The notes: generated from the letters alone by a model not told the origin. A stretch of 64,000 nucleotides of DNA from Streptomyces sp. GS7 (GCF_009834125.1 NZ_CP047146.1:1915501-1979500), one strand, 5' to 3'; positions 42,638-52,060 are shown, counted from the first letter of the stretch. Numbers and translations are program-made.

Positions 42638-43852
42638 CTACGATGCACTGTCGGCTCCAAGGGCCGGTCGGTCGCGCCATGCGGGGGCGACGGCGGTGAG
42701 CATCAGTGCGGCGGTCAGAACAAAGGCGAGGGGGTAGTCGGTGCGGCCGGCGAGTGCCCCGAAGCCGAGGGCTCCGATGCCCATGCCCGCGTCGTAGGCG
42801 AAGTTCCACATGGCGCTGACGGTGTTGTAGCCGGCTGTGGGGACTCGTGCGTACATCAGCGTCAGGGTGGAGTTCTGGGTGAGGCCGAAGCCGATGCCGA
42901 AGAGCACCGTGCCGACGACGACCGCCACGGCATTGTCCGTGAACGACGTGATGAGCATTCCGGCGGCTGACGTGAGCAGGCCGGGCAGAACGAGCCGGGC
43001 GGGCCCGTGACGGTCGCCGTGCCGGCCTGCGACGCAGCGGGCGATGGTCGACGCTGCGGGCTGGACGAACAGGGCCACGGCGACGATTCCGCCCCGTGCC
43101 GACGGAACGGCGAGGGGGAGAAAGGTGACGATGATCCCGGCTGCCAGCGCGGTGGTCGCGAAGACGACAGCAGGTCGCGTGAGAGCTCCGGTACGGAAAC
43201 CAGCCACGACGCCTACCGACCGTCCCGACGTCAACTCCCGGTCGGGCAGGCCCGGCACGGCAGCGATCGCGGCCAAAGCGACGACACCGGCGGCGACGGA
43301 GACCGGTCCGTACCCCGCATGCCCGGCAAGCCACACCCCCAGCGGCAAAGCCACCAGGCTCGGCACCCCCGACACGACGCCGACCACCGCCAGCGCCTCA
43401 CCACGGCGCGCCGGATGGATCAGCGATGCCGTCAACCCTCCGCCCGCGACGACGGTGATTGCGAAGCCGACCCCACGCACAAGGCAGACCACCACGATCC
43501 ATGCCATGCCCTGGAAGGCGGTCAGAGCCAGTGCGGGTGCGCCGAGCAGGATCAGTCCGGCCGTCAGCGCCAGGCGGTAGCCGTAGCGGGCAACCAGCCG
43601 GGGTGCCGCCAGCTCGCCGCAGACCGTGGCCAGCATCAGCGCTCCCGTGGCCAGCCCTGCCGCCATCCCGCCCCCGCCGGACGCCGTGGCGTAGAGCGGG
43701 ACGACCGACAACAGCAGATAGAAGCTCCCCGAGGCACCGATGATGCTCACGAAACGCAGCATCAACGGCCGCGTCACCAGCGGCGGCCGCGCATCGGGCG
43801 CACCGGTGGAGGCGCCGGGCACGGGGGTGTGAGGGTTCATCGGCGTGGTCAT
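42638..43852 (-). CDS. MFS transporter
   Basis: 404 residues with twelve predicted membrane segments; a major facilitator with its intracellular loop between segments 2 and 3 reading APRLVARYGYRLALTAG, a degenerate form of the GxLaDrxGrr motif. It probably exports a small molecule. It diverges from the MocR-type regulator gene with only 17 bases between them, so the regulator is the likely controller. The substrate cannot be read from sequence. Confidence 0.88.
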   Translation of the reverse strand: MTTPMNPHTPVPGASTGAPDARPPLVTRPLMLRFVSIIGASGSFYLLLSVVPLYATASGGGGMAAGLATGALMLATVCGELAAPRLVARYGYRLALTAGLILLGAPALALTAFQGMAWIVVVCLVRGVGFAITVVAGGGLTASLIHPARRGEALAVVGVVSGVPSLVALPLGVWLAGHAGYGPVSVAAGVVALAAIAAVPGLPDRELTSGRSVGVVAGFRTGALTRPAVVFATTALAAGIIVTFLPLAVPSARGGIVAVALFVQPAASTIARCVAGRHGDRHGPARLVLPGLLTSAAGMLITSFTDNAVAVVVGTVLFGIGFGLTQNSTLTLMYARVPTAGYNTVSAMWNFAYDAGMGIGALGFGALAGRTDYPLAFVLTAALMLTAVAPAWRDRPALGADSAS

Positions 43853-43869
43853 GCCGTGGACGTTAAGAC

Positions 43870-45300
43870 GTGAGCGGACCGCCGGTAAGCTCCAATTCCA
43901 TGCCGCTGCAATGGTCCGGTCTGTCGCCGGAGTTGTTGATGGTCATCGACCGTGACAGCGGCGAGCCACTGCGCTCGCAACTGGAACACCAGGTAAGGGA
44001 CGCCATCCGCAGCGGGCGCCTGCAGGTTGGCGAACGGCTCCCGTCCTCCCGCGAACTCGCCCGCAGCCTGGGGCTGTCGCGGGGCCTGGTCCAGGACTGC
44101 TACGCCCAACTGCAGGCCGAGGGGTATCTGGTGACACGCGTCGGCTCCGCCACCCGCGTCGCCGCCGGTGTGTGCACGCCTGCGCAGCCCGCGTCGCCGC
44201 CCGCTGAACATCCGCGGCTGATAGCCGACTTCCGGTGGGGTGTCCCGGACCTGACCAGCTTCCCGATCAGCGACTGGCTGTGGGCGACGCGTGAATCGGC
44301 ACGTGCCATGCCGACGACGGATCTCGACTACGGAGACCCACGCGGCAACGCGCAACTGCGCGACGTCGTCGCCGGATACCTCAGGCGCGTGCGCGCGGCT
44401 GCGGCCGATCCGGAACGGATGGTGATCTGCTCCGGCTATGCGCAGGGACTCGGCCTGGCCCTGCGTACCCTGGCGCAGATCGGCATGCGCGCGGTGGCTT
44501 TTGAGGACCCCGGATCACCGGCCACGACCTCCTCGGCCGCGGCCACCGCAGGGCTTTCGGCGATCCCCGTGCCGGTCGACGAACACGGCATCGACGTCCA
44601 GGCCCTCGCCGCGACCGACGCCCGCGCGGTCATCGTCACCCCCGCGCACCAGTGGCCCACCGGCGTCGCCCTCTCACCCGAGCGCAGACTCGCCCTGATC
44701 GCATGGGCCGAACGCCGCGACGCGGTCATCATCGAGGACGAATACGACGCCGAGTTCCGCTACGACCGAGAACCCATCGGCACACTGCAAGGACTCGCCG
44801 CGGACCGCGTGATCTCCATCGGCACCGTCAGCAAATCCCTCGCCCCGGCGCTGCGCATCGGCTGGATGCTCTGCCCGCCCTCCCTCGCCGACCAGATCAC
44901 TCAGAACAAGTACCGCGCCGACCGCGGCTCACCCGCACTCGACCAACTCGCCCTCGCCACAATGATCGAATCCGGCCGCTACGACCGACACCTGCGACGG
45001 ATGCGCACCCTCTACGCGGCTCGACGCGACACCTTGGTGACGGCATTCGCCCAACACGCACCTGACATCAAGGTCACCGGCCTCGCCGCCGGCTTCCACG
45101 CCATCGCGCACCTCCACAAATCGGCCGACGAGCAAACCGTCATCGCCGCCGCCCGGGCACGCTCGGTCGGCCTGTATGGCATGAACGCCTGCCGCTCGAC
45201 ACACACCGCGACCCCACCCCAACTCGTCCTCGGCTTCGGCAACCTCACCGAGCCCGCCATCACCACAGGCATCACCGAGGTATCCGACCTCCTCACATGA
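43870..45300 (+). CDS. MocR-family regulator (GntR domain plus aminotransferase fold)
   Basis: 476 residues. A GntR winged helix (RSQLEHQVRDAIRSGRLQVGERLPSSRELARSLGLSRGLVQDCYAQLQAEGYL in outline, residues about 36-90) is followed by a type I PLP aminotransferase-like domain with VIIEDEYDAEFRYD (Asp that contacts PLP), SIGTVSKSLAPALRIGW (the PLP Lys in SKS) and a final region to 476. Such proteins sense PLP or an amino compound. The GTG at 43870 or the ATG at 43900 may be the start. Confidence 0.92.
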   Translation: MSGPPVSSNSMPLQWSGLSPELLMVIDRDSGEPLRSQLEHQVRDAIRSGRLQVGERLPSSRELARSLGLSRGLVQDCYAQLQAEGYLVTRVGSATRVAAGVCTPAQPASPPAEHPRLIADFRWGVPDLTSFPISDWLWATRESARAMPTTDLDYGDPRGNAQLRDVVAGYLRRVRAAAADPERMVICSGYAQGLGLALRTLAQIGMRAVAFEDPGSPATTSSAAATAGLSAIPVPVDEHGIDVQALAATDARAVIVTPAHQWPTGVALSPERRLALIAWAERRDAVIIEDEYDAEFRYDREPIGTLQGLAADRVISIGTVSKSLAPALRIGWMLCPPSLADQITQNKYRADRGSPALDQLALATMIESGRYDRHLRRMRTLYAARRDTLVTAFAQHAPDIKVTGLAAGFHAIAHLHKSADEQTVIAAARARSVGLYGMNACRSTHTATPPQLVLGFGNLTEPAITTGITEVSDLLT

Positions 45301-45469
45301 GGTCTGCGGGTCTACGCCGTAGCAACTCCGGCCACGGCCGCACCACTGTCCGGACCGTTCCCCGCGCCGAGATCCGGACATCGCTGACATGCCCGTTCGT
45401 CGCCCATGGACGATCCACGCTGATGCCGGACCGGACACGTCCCAAGCCAGAGCCGGTCAGGCCGGGGCC

Positions 45470-45835
45470 GTCCGGGAGATGGCCTGTTCGAGAAGCCGGT
45501 GCAAGACCTGGGGTGCCGGCTCTCGACCGGGGTCCACAGGGCGCGTGCTTCGTCGCCGTCGAGTTAGATGAAGCAGACCAGCAGCAGCGTGTGCTGCCGG
45601 CGCTGGAGGAGCAGTTCGCCACGCAGTCCAAGGGTGGAGCCGACGGAGAGGAGTGCGATGTCGGGGGTGCTGTGCCGCACCTGCCAGCCGAGCACGAATC
45701 CGTCGGTCCGGGTTGGGCCGAGTTGCAGACCCAGCGCCGTCCATCCCCTGCGTGGGGGCCTGCCGCAGGTCGGCAGGCGTCTTCCAGGACCGCTCGCGCC
45801 CATTGAGTGTTGTTCAACCTGAATTCGCTGGTCAT
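45470..45835 (-). pseudogene. Frameshifted gene of an uncharacterised actinobacterial family
   Basis: From an ATG at 45835 one frame reads MTSEFRLNNTQWARAVLEDA. A second continues GWTALGLQLGPTRTDGFVLGW, RHSTPDIALLSVGSTLGLRGELLLQRRQHTLLLVCFI. A third ends with DGDEARALWTPVE and RVLHRLLEQAISR. The pattern resembles DUF2867-like proteins. At least two frameshifts are needed. The 280 bases between 45835 and the next gene hold nothing recognisable. Confidence 0.55.
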
Positions 45836-46115
45836 GGGGCTGGCGTGGGCTGGGGCTGAGGGCTCGTGCAGGTCGAGGGCGTGATCGGTAGCAGGTGATC
45901 ACCCAGCGCGTTGCCGGTTTGCCGGAATCACGATGCCTGTCCGGTAACCCCCAAGGCGAGGAATTCGTCCGGGAAGTCAAGGCCGCACTCACTGCCGCAC
46001 CATACGACAGGGTGGGAAGAAGATTGTTGTGCGATCCCCGGCCCTGCTCCGGAAGGTTTCGCCCGCGCTGTACTGTCGGCCAAGGCATATAGGTCGCCTT
46101 CGAGTTCGAACAGGC

Positions 46116-46445
46116 ATGCAGCATAATGTGGGCGTGATCACCATTCATCTGAAGTATGAGATTGACGCCGACAAGCTTGAGGATTTTGAGGAATACGGCC
46201 GCCGCTGGGTCGGGCTCGTCAACCGGTTCGGCGGTACGCACCACGGCTACTTCCTGCCGAGTGAGGGCGACAGTGACATTGCCTACGCTCTCTTCTCCTT
46301 TCCCAGTCTCGCCGCGTACGAGCAGTACCGCACGGACAGCATGACCGACCCGGAGTGCCAGGATGCCTTCGAACTGGCTCGTAACACCCGCTGCATCAAG
46401 CGGTATGAACGCCGCATCCTGCGGCCGCTCGACGTGAAGTCCTAG
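46116..46445 (+). CDS. NIPSNAP-family protein
   Basis: 109 residues with the ferredoxin-like dimeric alpha-beta barrel pattern of NIPSNAP proteins: ITIHLKYEIDADKLEDFEEYGRRWVGLVNRFGGTHHGYFLPSEG in outline, then SFPSLAAYEQYRTDSMTDPECQDAFELA and a final RYERRILRPL. The start may be the ATG at 46116 or, more like relatives, the GTG at 46134. The function is unknown; related barrels bind small ligands. Confidence 0.8.
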   Translation: MQHNVGVITIHLKYEIDADKLEDFEEYGRRWVGLVNRFGGTHHGYFLPSEGDSDIAYALFSFPSLAAYEQYRTDSMTDPECQDAFELARNTRCIKRYERRILRPLDVKS

Positions 46446-46679
46446 GCCAGGGCTGGGCTTGAACGGCTGCCCCGAAGGCCAGGACATGGCCGTGAAATTC
46501 TTCGACCGGGTTGCGAACTTGCTCGTTTCTCCACTGCCCTCGGCATGAGCTGAGGGGACACGGCTGTACGACGGGGGGCGTGTAGACGGGCGCTGCCGGG
46601 CCGTGACGTGAGGAAGACCGTACGGGTTTGGTGAGTTGTGAAACTGACCTGAGCCCGTGCGGTCTGTGTCCATCCTGCT

Positions 46680-47613
46680 CTGTCCGGCGTTTCCCTCGCA
46701 CACTTCGGCGAGTTGCTCACGGAACTCGCTCATCCGTGGGAAGTCGCACGTGAGTCCGCGCTCCGTGAAGAGCGTGGCAGGCCACGCCAGCGAGCGGCCG
46801 GGGCGGAACGCAAGCCCAAGCTGGTCTTCGTCGATCGGCTGCTGGTCACCCTGGTCCATCTGCGCCACCAGCTGCCACACGCGGTCCTCGCCGAACTCTT
46901 CGCTGTGGACCGTTCCACCGTCTCCGAGGCCATCCGGCAGGTCCGTCCGCTCCTCGCGTCCCGCGGGTTCGCCATACCCGACCGGCCAGGACTGCGGCTG
47001 CGCACCCTGGCCGACGTCTTCGCCTATGTCGAGGAGGGCGTCGACCTGCGGATGGACGGGGCCAAGACCCAGGTCCGCCGCCCTCAGGCAGGGCGCCCGG
47101 GTCGCCGGGCGTTCGTCTCCGGCAAGCGCAGGCAGAACATCATCAAGACCACCACCATCAGCGACGGCCAGGGCCGCACGCTGCTGTCCGACGGAGTGCG
47201 GCCGGGACGCACGCACGATCAGAGTGCCTTACGCACCGAGGGTATCGCCGAGCAGTTCCGGACCCGTCCCACGGTCAAGGCTTGAGTCGACTCCGGGTAC
47301 CAGGGGCTGGCCAAGGAGTTCTCCGATCAGGTCAGCGCACCCCCCGAAGAAGCCCGCGGACCAGGCGTGTGACGGCGACAGGTACGCCTGGCGGGAGGCC
47401 AGGCGCCGCCAGTCCTCCGCCCGGATCTGCGTCGAGCACACCAACGCCGAGCGCCGACAGCGGGCGCCCCTACGCAGGTTCACCAGACGGCGCGACACCT
47501 ACGCCGAAACCCACCTCGCGATCGCCGGTCTCGTCTCCGACCGATCCGCCCAGCGCGCCACCCGCCGACACACCAGCACCGAACTCGTCCTTGTGCGCGA
47601 CACCGCCTGCTGA
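46680..47613 (+). pseudogene. IS5-family (DDE_Tnp_4-type) transposase, broken
   Basis: The frame reads HFGELLTELAHPWEVARESALRE, LLVTLVHLRHQLPHAVLAELFAVDRSTVSEAIRQVRPLL and DLRMDGAKTQVRRPQAGRPGRRAFVSGKRRQN in outline. A TGA at 47283-47285 stands just before VDSGYQGLAKEF, and a 1-base frameshift near 47340 (in CCCCCCGAAGAAG) separates the rest, which contains RICVEHTNAERRQRAPLRRF and ETHLAIAGLVSDRSA. It is dead. It lies at the right edge of the cargo block, mirroring the IS5 remnant at 30.6 kb. Confidence 0.85.
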
Positions 47614-47675
47614 TCGCCCACCAGCCAAATCGCCAGGCCAGCACGCCCAGTTCTCAATTTCCCCTAAGGTCGTTA

Positions 47676-47717
47676 GTCGGGTGCCCGGGTCACGTTGCCG
47701 TAACCCGGTTACCCGAC
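47676..47717 (-). terminator. Hairpin at the end of the type IV secretion operon
   Basis: Arms 47676-47690 and 47703-47717 are complementary at 13 of 15 positions with a 12-base loop, 15 bases past the stop of the last leftward gene (47732). It could terminate the operon. Confidence 0.65.
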
Positions 47718-47731
47718 TTACGGAAGTTGGG

Positions 47732-48529
47732 TCAGCGGTTGCGGGGGAACGCGATGCGCGGGTCCACAGGGCGGGTCGCCGGGGCGGAGGCGGCGGGCGC
47801 GGGAACCGGCGCCTTACCGGGCAGGCCGGCGCGGGCAGGACTGGCGGCGAGCGCGGCAATGCTGATGGGGATCTTGTGGGTGGTGAAGCCCTGCCTGCGC
47901 TCGTGGCGCGCTGCCGTTGCGGGCATGGGTGGGCGGCGCGCGGCTACGTCCTGGGCGAGGGAGGGCTGCACGGCCACCTGAAGGTCGGCCCGGTGCATCG
48001 ACAGCGTGGCGTTGGCGACCTTCCCGAGCGTGGCGCTGCGGTCGGTGGTGGTGGGCAGCGTGTAGATGTCCAGGCTCGGGTTATGCCGCCAGCCGTGCTC
48101 CTCCAGGATGAGTTGGCCGCCGAGAGCGGAGGAACCGTCGGCGGTGGCGGCGACTACGCCGAGCTGCGGATGCTCGGCGAACGCGACGTCCGGCTCTATG
48201 CGCGGGGGCCGGTCGCGTGCGGGCGCTGGTCCGGAGGCCAGCGAGGGGTCGAACGCGGAGTCCACATCCACTCGGTAGCCGGTCTTGCGCAGTAGCTCGA
48301 CGGCTCGGGTGGCGCGGACCTGCCCGTCACGTTGCTGGTCGGCCAGTGCGTACAGCGTCGGGTGGCCGGGGATGGGGTGGAAGTCGAATCCCTTCAACAT
48401 CCATGTGCTGGCGGCCAGTTGTTTGGGGTTGGCGGCGACGATGCCGAAGTTGGGGTGGCGGCCGACTGCGATGTCGGGAAGGGGCTCGTGCTCGGGGGTG
48501 GTCATGGCGGATCCATCCGGTGTGGGCAT
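47732..48529 (-). CDS. Transfer-region protein with a duplicated domain
   Basis: 265 residues from ATG 48529; the in-frame ATG at 48505 (MTTPEHEPLPDIAVG) may be the true start. Two related units are visible: PDIAVGRHPNFGIVAAN...GFDFHPIPGHPTLYAL (about 18-65) and PDVAFAEHPQLGVVAAT...HGWRHNPSLDIYTL (about 113-158), each followed by a helical stretch. The last 60 residues are disordered and basic. It is the last gene of the leftward secretion operon. The function is unknown. Confidence 0.7.
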   Translation of the reverse strand: MPTPDGSAMTTPEHEPLPDIAVGRHPNFGIVAANPKQLAASTWMLKGFDFHPIPGHPTLYALADQQRDGQVRATRAVELLRKTGYRVDVDSAFDPSLASGPAPARDRPPRIEPDVAFAEHPQLGVVAATADGSSALGGQLILEEHGWRHNPSLDIYTLPTTTDRSATLGKVANATLSMHRADLQVAVQPSLAQDVAARRPPMPATAARHERRQGFTTHKIPISIAALAASPARAGLPGKAPVPAPAASAPATRPVDPRIAFPRNR

Positions 48530-48670
48530 GGGGAGAGGGGCGGTCGAAGGCGGGGATGGTTCTGCTGGTGCGGGACATGGAGGGCTCCAAGTGGGCAGCG
48601 GTCAGCGACCGGGTGCTGACGAGGGTCGGGCGGGAGGCAGGGCGGGGGCTGGTAGGGGTAGTTGCGTTCG

Positions 48671-48708
48671 TTGAGGATCCGGCGATCGGGCGGTTTGGCA
48701 TCGCCGGA
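48671..48708 (-). repeat. Weaker third copy of the 38-bp upstream repeat
   Basis: The first 29 bases (TTGAGGATCCGGCGATC...) match the copy near 30011 at 22 positions, in the same orientation, about 140 bases upstream of the leftward gene starting at 48529. Confidence 0.4.
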
Positions 48709-48725
48709 AGTCGGCGCTGGAGGCG

Positions 48726-49427
48726 TCAGCGCGAGCGGCGTGTGGCCGGGGAGTCCGACGCTGCCGGGGCGGGTGGTGGAGCGGGCGAGGCACCGTGCTG
48801 GGCGGGGCCGGATCGGGCCAGGGCTGCCTGGACACGCTCGGTGGGCGCAGGCTGGTCGATGCCGATCCGGTCGGTCAGGTGATCGGCAGCCTTGGCCAGC
48901 GCCCGTCCGCTGTAGCTGAGTTCGTCGGCGTAGCGCCAGCCTTCGGAGTTGCGTATCTCTCGAGCCCGTTCCAGGTAGGTCTCGCGCGTGTCACCGGATT
49001 CGCAACCGGTGATCAGTGCGGAGACCTGATCCCATTCGTGGCGGTGAGCAGACGCCCGTGCGAGCACAGAATCGATGCCCCGCAGCTGCTGAAGGTCGTT
49101 GCTGATCGGGCTGTCGAGGTAGTCAGCCGCGGTTGCGGCGGCCCGGACGCCTGCGAGGACCTCGGGGCCGTGTGCGAGGAAGGTTTCGACGTGTTCCCAG
49201 GCGGCGGCGTCCCTGGCTACCTTGCCGTCGGCGTATCCCGGTTCGTCGACGGGCCAGCCGTCCTCGTTGCGGCACGAGTCCGAGACTGCGTCCCACTGGT
49301 GCGATGCCTGAGTGATGCCGTCGGCTGCGGAGGTCAGGGCCTGGACGCGTACCCTCCATGCCGCCCGGTCGCTGGCATCTTGCGGCGGGCCATCAGGGGT
49401 GGTGGGGGAGTCGGGGGAGGTGGGCAT
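48726..49427 (-). CDS. Hypothetical helical protein of the transfer operon
   Basis: 233 residues, mostly alpha-helical, with VRVQALTSAADGITQASHQWDAVSD, HVETFLAHGPEVLAGVRAAATAADYLD and IRNSEGWRYADELSYSGRALAKAADHL. The central repeats of Trp-anchored helices suggest a bundle. The ATG at 49427 follows GAGGAAAGACC. The function is unknown. Conservation of position beside VirB4-like genes in such operons suggests an accessory transfer role, which is inference. Confidence 0.65.
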   Translation of the reverse strand: MPTSPDSPTTPDGPPQDASDRAAWRVRVQALTSAADGITQASHQWDAVSDSCRNEDGWPVDEPGYADGKVARDAAAWEHVETFLAHGPEVLAGVRAAATAADYLDSPISNDLQQLRGIDSVLARASAHRHEWDQVSALITGCESGDTRETYLERAREIRNSEGWRYADELSYSGRALAKAADHLTDRIGIDQPAPTERVQAALARSGPAQHGASPAPPPAPAASDSPATRRSR

Positions 49428-49455
49428 GGTCTTTCCTCGTTTCTGTACGGGTTCC

Positions 49456-50007
49456 TCACCGCGAGCGCGGCAGCGGGCGTGCGGTGGACGGCGGGGCGGG
49501 AGTAGGAGTGCCGATCTGCTCGCCCGGGGCACTGCCCCAGGCGGACGCCACTGGGGAGGGGCGGGCCGCCGCCGCTGCTGCTCGGTGCGATCGGGTGCGG
49601 ATTTCGTGGTTGACGTTTTCCCCGACGAGGTGGAGTTCGTCGCCGAGGTCGGTCAGCCGGGTGGTGAGTGTGTCCAGTGCGGACGCGCTGCTTCGGGCGT
49701 CGTGGGTGTGGCACCACTGGGAGGCGGTTTCGAGTATCTGGTGCAGGCGGGCCACCGTGCCGAAGTCTTCTGTGACGGCTTCGTGGAACAGGTCGGTGAA
49801 CTCTTCGGGCCGGGCGGTGGCGAGGCGGTCGTTCCAGTCAGTGGCCGATGCGTCGCCGTGACGGCGGACGGTCGAGCTCGTCGTCAGGTGGCGCTGTGGT
49901 GGGGCCGCGTTCTCGGGCAGCTGGGCAGGATTCGTTGCGAGGCTGGCGGGGACGTGGCTGCTGCCCTCGTGCACCCAGTAGGCTGGATTCGGTACGGGCC
50001 AGGACAC
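49456..50007 (-). CDS. Hypothetical transfer-operon protein
   Basis: 183 residues: a variable N-terminus starting SWPVPNPAYWVHEGSSH, a helical core (FTDLFHEAVTEDFGTVARLHQILETASQW, ASALDTLTTRLTDLGDELHLVGENVNHEIR in outline) and a Pro-rich tail. The GTG at 50007 follows GGAGTTGAACC. Leftward, between the VirB4-like gene and the gene at 48726. Not recognised. Confidence 0.65.
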   Translation of the reverse strand: MSWPVPNPAYWVHEGSSHVPASLATNPAQLPENAAPPQRHLTTSSTVRRHGDASATDWNDRLATARPEEFTDLFHEAVTEDFGTVARLHQILETASQWCHTHDARSSASALDTLTTRLTDLGDELHLVGENVNHEIRTRSHRAAAAAARPSPVASAWGSAPGEQIGTPTPAPPSTARPLPRSR

Positions 50008-50040
50008 GGTTCAACTCCCTTGCATAATAGGCAGGTTGGG

Positions 50041-51546
50041 TCAGGCAGACATGCGGGCATCGGTGTCGAACAGCTCGCGTTCGGCCGGGTGCAGGAGGTG
50101 CTGGGTGATGAAGCTCCGACCTGCGACTTTCCACAGGCCCCGGCCCTTGGTCAGGGCGGACACGGCCTGGGTTTCGACACTGGTCAGGCCGAGCAGCGAT
50201 GCGGCGGCGGCGAGTTGGTCGGGTTCCTGGCGGTAGATGATGCGGGTGGAGCAGTCGGCGAGGAGGCCCTCGGCCAGCACCCGTCCTCGCGAGCCGGCGT
50301 CGCCCGCGCTCAGCAGATCGCTGAGGCGGTGGATGACCATCAAGTTCGCGATGCCGAGACCTCGGCTGAGCTTCCACTGGCTCTGCATGCGCTCCAGCAG
50401 ACCGACGTGCCTCATCACGCGCCACGCTTCGTCGTAGATCACCCAGCGTCGGCCGCCGTCGGGGTCGGCGAGCGCAGACTCCATCCAGGCGCTCGCGCAG
50501 GTCATCGCGAGGACGAGCGCGGTGTCGTCGCCGGAGCCGCCGAGGCGGGAGAGGTCGATGGACAGCATCGGGGTGGTCGGGTCGAAGGCCACGGTCGAGG
50601 GTGCGTCGAACATGCCGCTCAAGTCGCCGTGGACCAGACGGCGCAGGGCATGGGCGAGGTCTTGTGCGGCGGGCCCCATGTGCCCGGCCTGGTCGCCGAG
50701 GGCGGCGTCGAGGCGTTCGGGCGAGCCGAGGGTGTGCGCGATCTCGCCGAGCAGAGGCACGGTGCCGCCGGCCTCGGCTTCGGCGACGACCAGGTCCAGC
50801 GCGAGATCCAGGGCTGTGTGCTCCATCGGCAGGAGATCGCGCTTGAGCACGGTGCGAGCGAGGCCGGCCAGGAGCAGGAGACGGCGCTTGCGGACCTCGG
50901 TCGACCAGTCGTCCTCGCTCACCGAGGCGGGCCGGGCCGGAGCATCCAACGGGTTCAACCGTCCCGGGAGCCCCGGTCCCAGCGCGATGCTGTAGCCGCC
51001 CAGGGCCTGCGCGACGGCCGTCCACTCGCCCTTGGGGTCGCACGGCACGTAGACCCGGTAGCCGTGGGCAATCGCCCGGGTGGCGATGGACTTGGCCAGC
51101 GCTGACTTGCCCATGCCGATGATCCCGGCCAGGACCGCGTTGGGGTTGGTGAAGCCTTCGATCCGGCCGCTGCTGTACAGCGAGAAAGGGTCGTAGCAGA
51201 ACGCCGCCTCCGCGTGCACGTCCCTTCCGATGAAGATCCCTTCGGCGCCCAGGCCGCCCTCCGCGAGGAAGGGATAGGCGCCGCTGACGGTGGCGGTGGT
51301 CATCCGGTGGGCGGGCAGACTGAGCTTGCCGCCCCGAGCGGAGGAGGCGCCAGGGCGTCCGGACGGCGGGTACGTCGGCCGCAATTCCGGGTCGAAGTTC
51401 GCCTCGGCGCGGTGCTTCGGCGGGGCGCCGGCGAGGCGGGCTTGGCGGCGGGCCTCGGCGAAACCGGCACGGGCGGCTCGCTGTTCGGCGCGTGATGTCT
51501 TGCGGGGGACAAACAGGTGGGAGGCGCTGGCGCGGGTGCGGGGCAT
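50041..51546 (-). CDS. VirB4-like conjugation ATPase
   Basis: 501 residues of the VirB4/TraC-type hexameric ATPase that powers type IV secretion. Walker A is GIIGMGKSALAKS (about 141-153) and Walker B RRWVIYDEAWRVM (about 350-362). DPKGEWTAVAQALGG and the late IANLMVIHRLSDLLSAG and LADCSTRIIYRQEPDQL blocks are characteristic. The N-terminal CagE-like domain of classical VirB4 is missing, as in the actinobacterial form, where SCO6880-type proteins are encoded separately upstream. The ATG at 51546 follows CTGGAGAAA. Confidence 0.92.
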   Translation of the reverse strand: MPRTRASASHLFVPRKTSRAEQRAARAGFAEARRQARLAGAPPKHRAEANFDPELRPTYPPSGRPGASSARGGKLSLPAHRMTTATVSGAYPFLAEGGLGAEGIFIGRDVHAEAAFCYDPFSLYSSGRIEGFTNPNAVLAGIIGMGKSALAKSIATRAIAHGYRVYVPCDPKGEWTAVAQALGGYSIALGPGLPGRLNPLDAPARPASVSEDDWSTEVRKRRLLLLAGLARTVLKRDLLPMEHTALDLALDLVVAEAEAGGTVPLLGEIAHTLGSPERLDAALGDQAGHMGPAAQDLAHALRRLVHGDLSGMFDAPSTVAFDPTTPMLSIDLSRLGGSGDDTALVLAMTCASAWMESALADPDGGRRWVIYDEAWRVMRHVGLLERMQSQWKLSRGLGIANLMVIHRLSDLLSAGDAGSRGRVLAEGLLADCSTRIIYRQEPDQLAAAASLLGLTSVETQAVSALTKGRGLWKVAGRSFITQHLLHPAERELFDTDARMSA

Positions 51547-51572
51547 GAACGTTTCTCCAGACGGAAGACAGA

Positions 51573-52025
51573 TCAGTGGCGGACGAGGCCGGTGAACGGC
51601 GCGTGCAGGTCGGCCGGGGTGGTGCGGCGGCGCACTAGGTGCGCGGTTCGCTGGTGGCGCTGGCAGATGGTCAGCTCTGGCGCCCCTTCGGGCAGGCTGG
51701 CCTGGCACGTCTCGCGTCCAGGAACCTCGCCGGAGTCCGGCCGGGGCGCCGCGTGGTACGCGGTGTGGACGTGATCGGCGGCCTGCCAGATACGAGTGCG
51801 GGCGGCGCGAAGCTCGTCGCCCTCGGTCGGGACAAGCTGTCCGGTGCGGGCGGCATGAGCATCGAGCAGCCCGTGCAGCGCGACGAGATGGGCGTGCAGG
51901 GCGTCCAGCTCGGCGCGGGTGGTGACAAGAGGGCCGCCTGGAATGTTGAGCGCGCGGTGGAAGTCGAGCGCGGCGGTGGCGAAGGGCACGAAGTCCTGCG
52001 CGGTCGGGCTTGCGGTGCGGGACAT
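51573..52025 (-). CDS. Hypothetical protein between VirB4-like and SCO6880 genes
   Basis: 150 residues, helical, with FATAALDFHRALNIPGG, ELDALHAHLVALHGLLDAHAARTG and ARTRIWQAADHVHTAYH, then two Cys (RETCQAS, TICQRHQRTAHL). Co-transcribed in the secretion operon. The function is unknown. Confidence 0.65.
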   Translation of the reverse strand: MSRTASPTAQDFVPFATAALDFHRALNIPGGPLVTTRAELDALHAHLVALHGLLDAHAARTGQLVPTEGDELRAARTRIWQAADHVHTAYHAAPRPDSGEVPGRETCQASLPEGAPELTICQRHQRTAHLVRRRTTPADLHAPFTGLVRH

Positions 52026-52060
52026 GAGGGTGCTCTTTCGGAAGGGAAGGAAGGCCGGCG

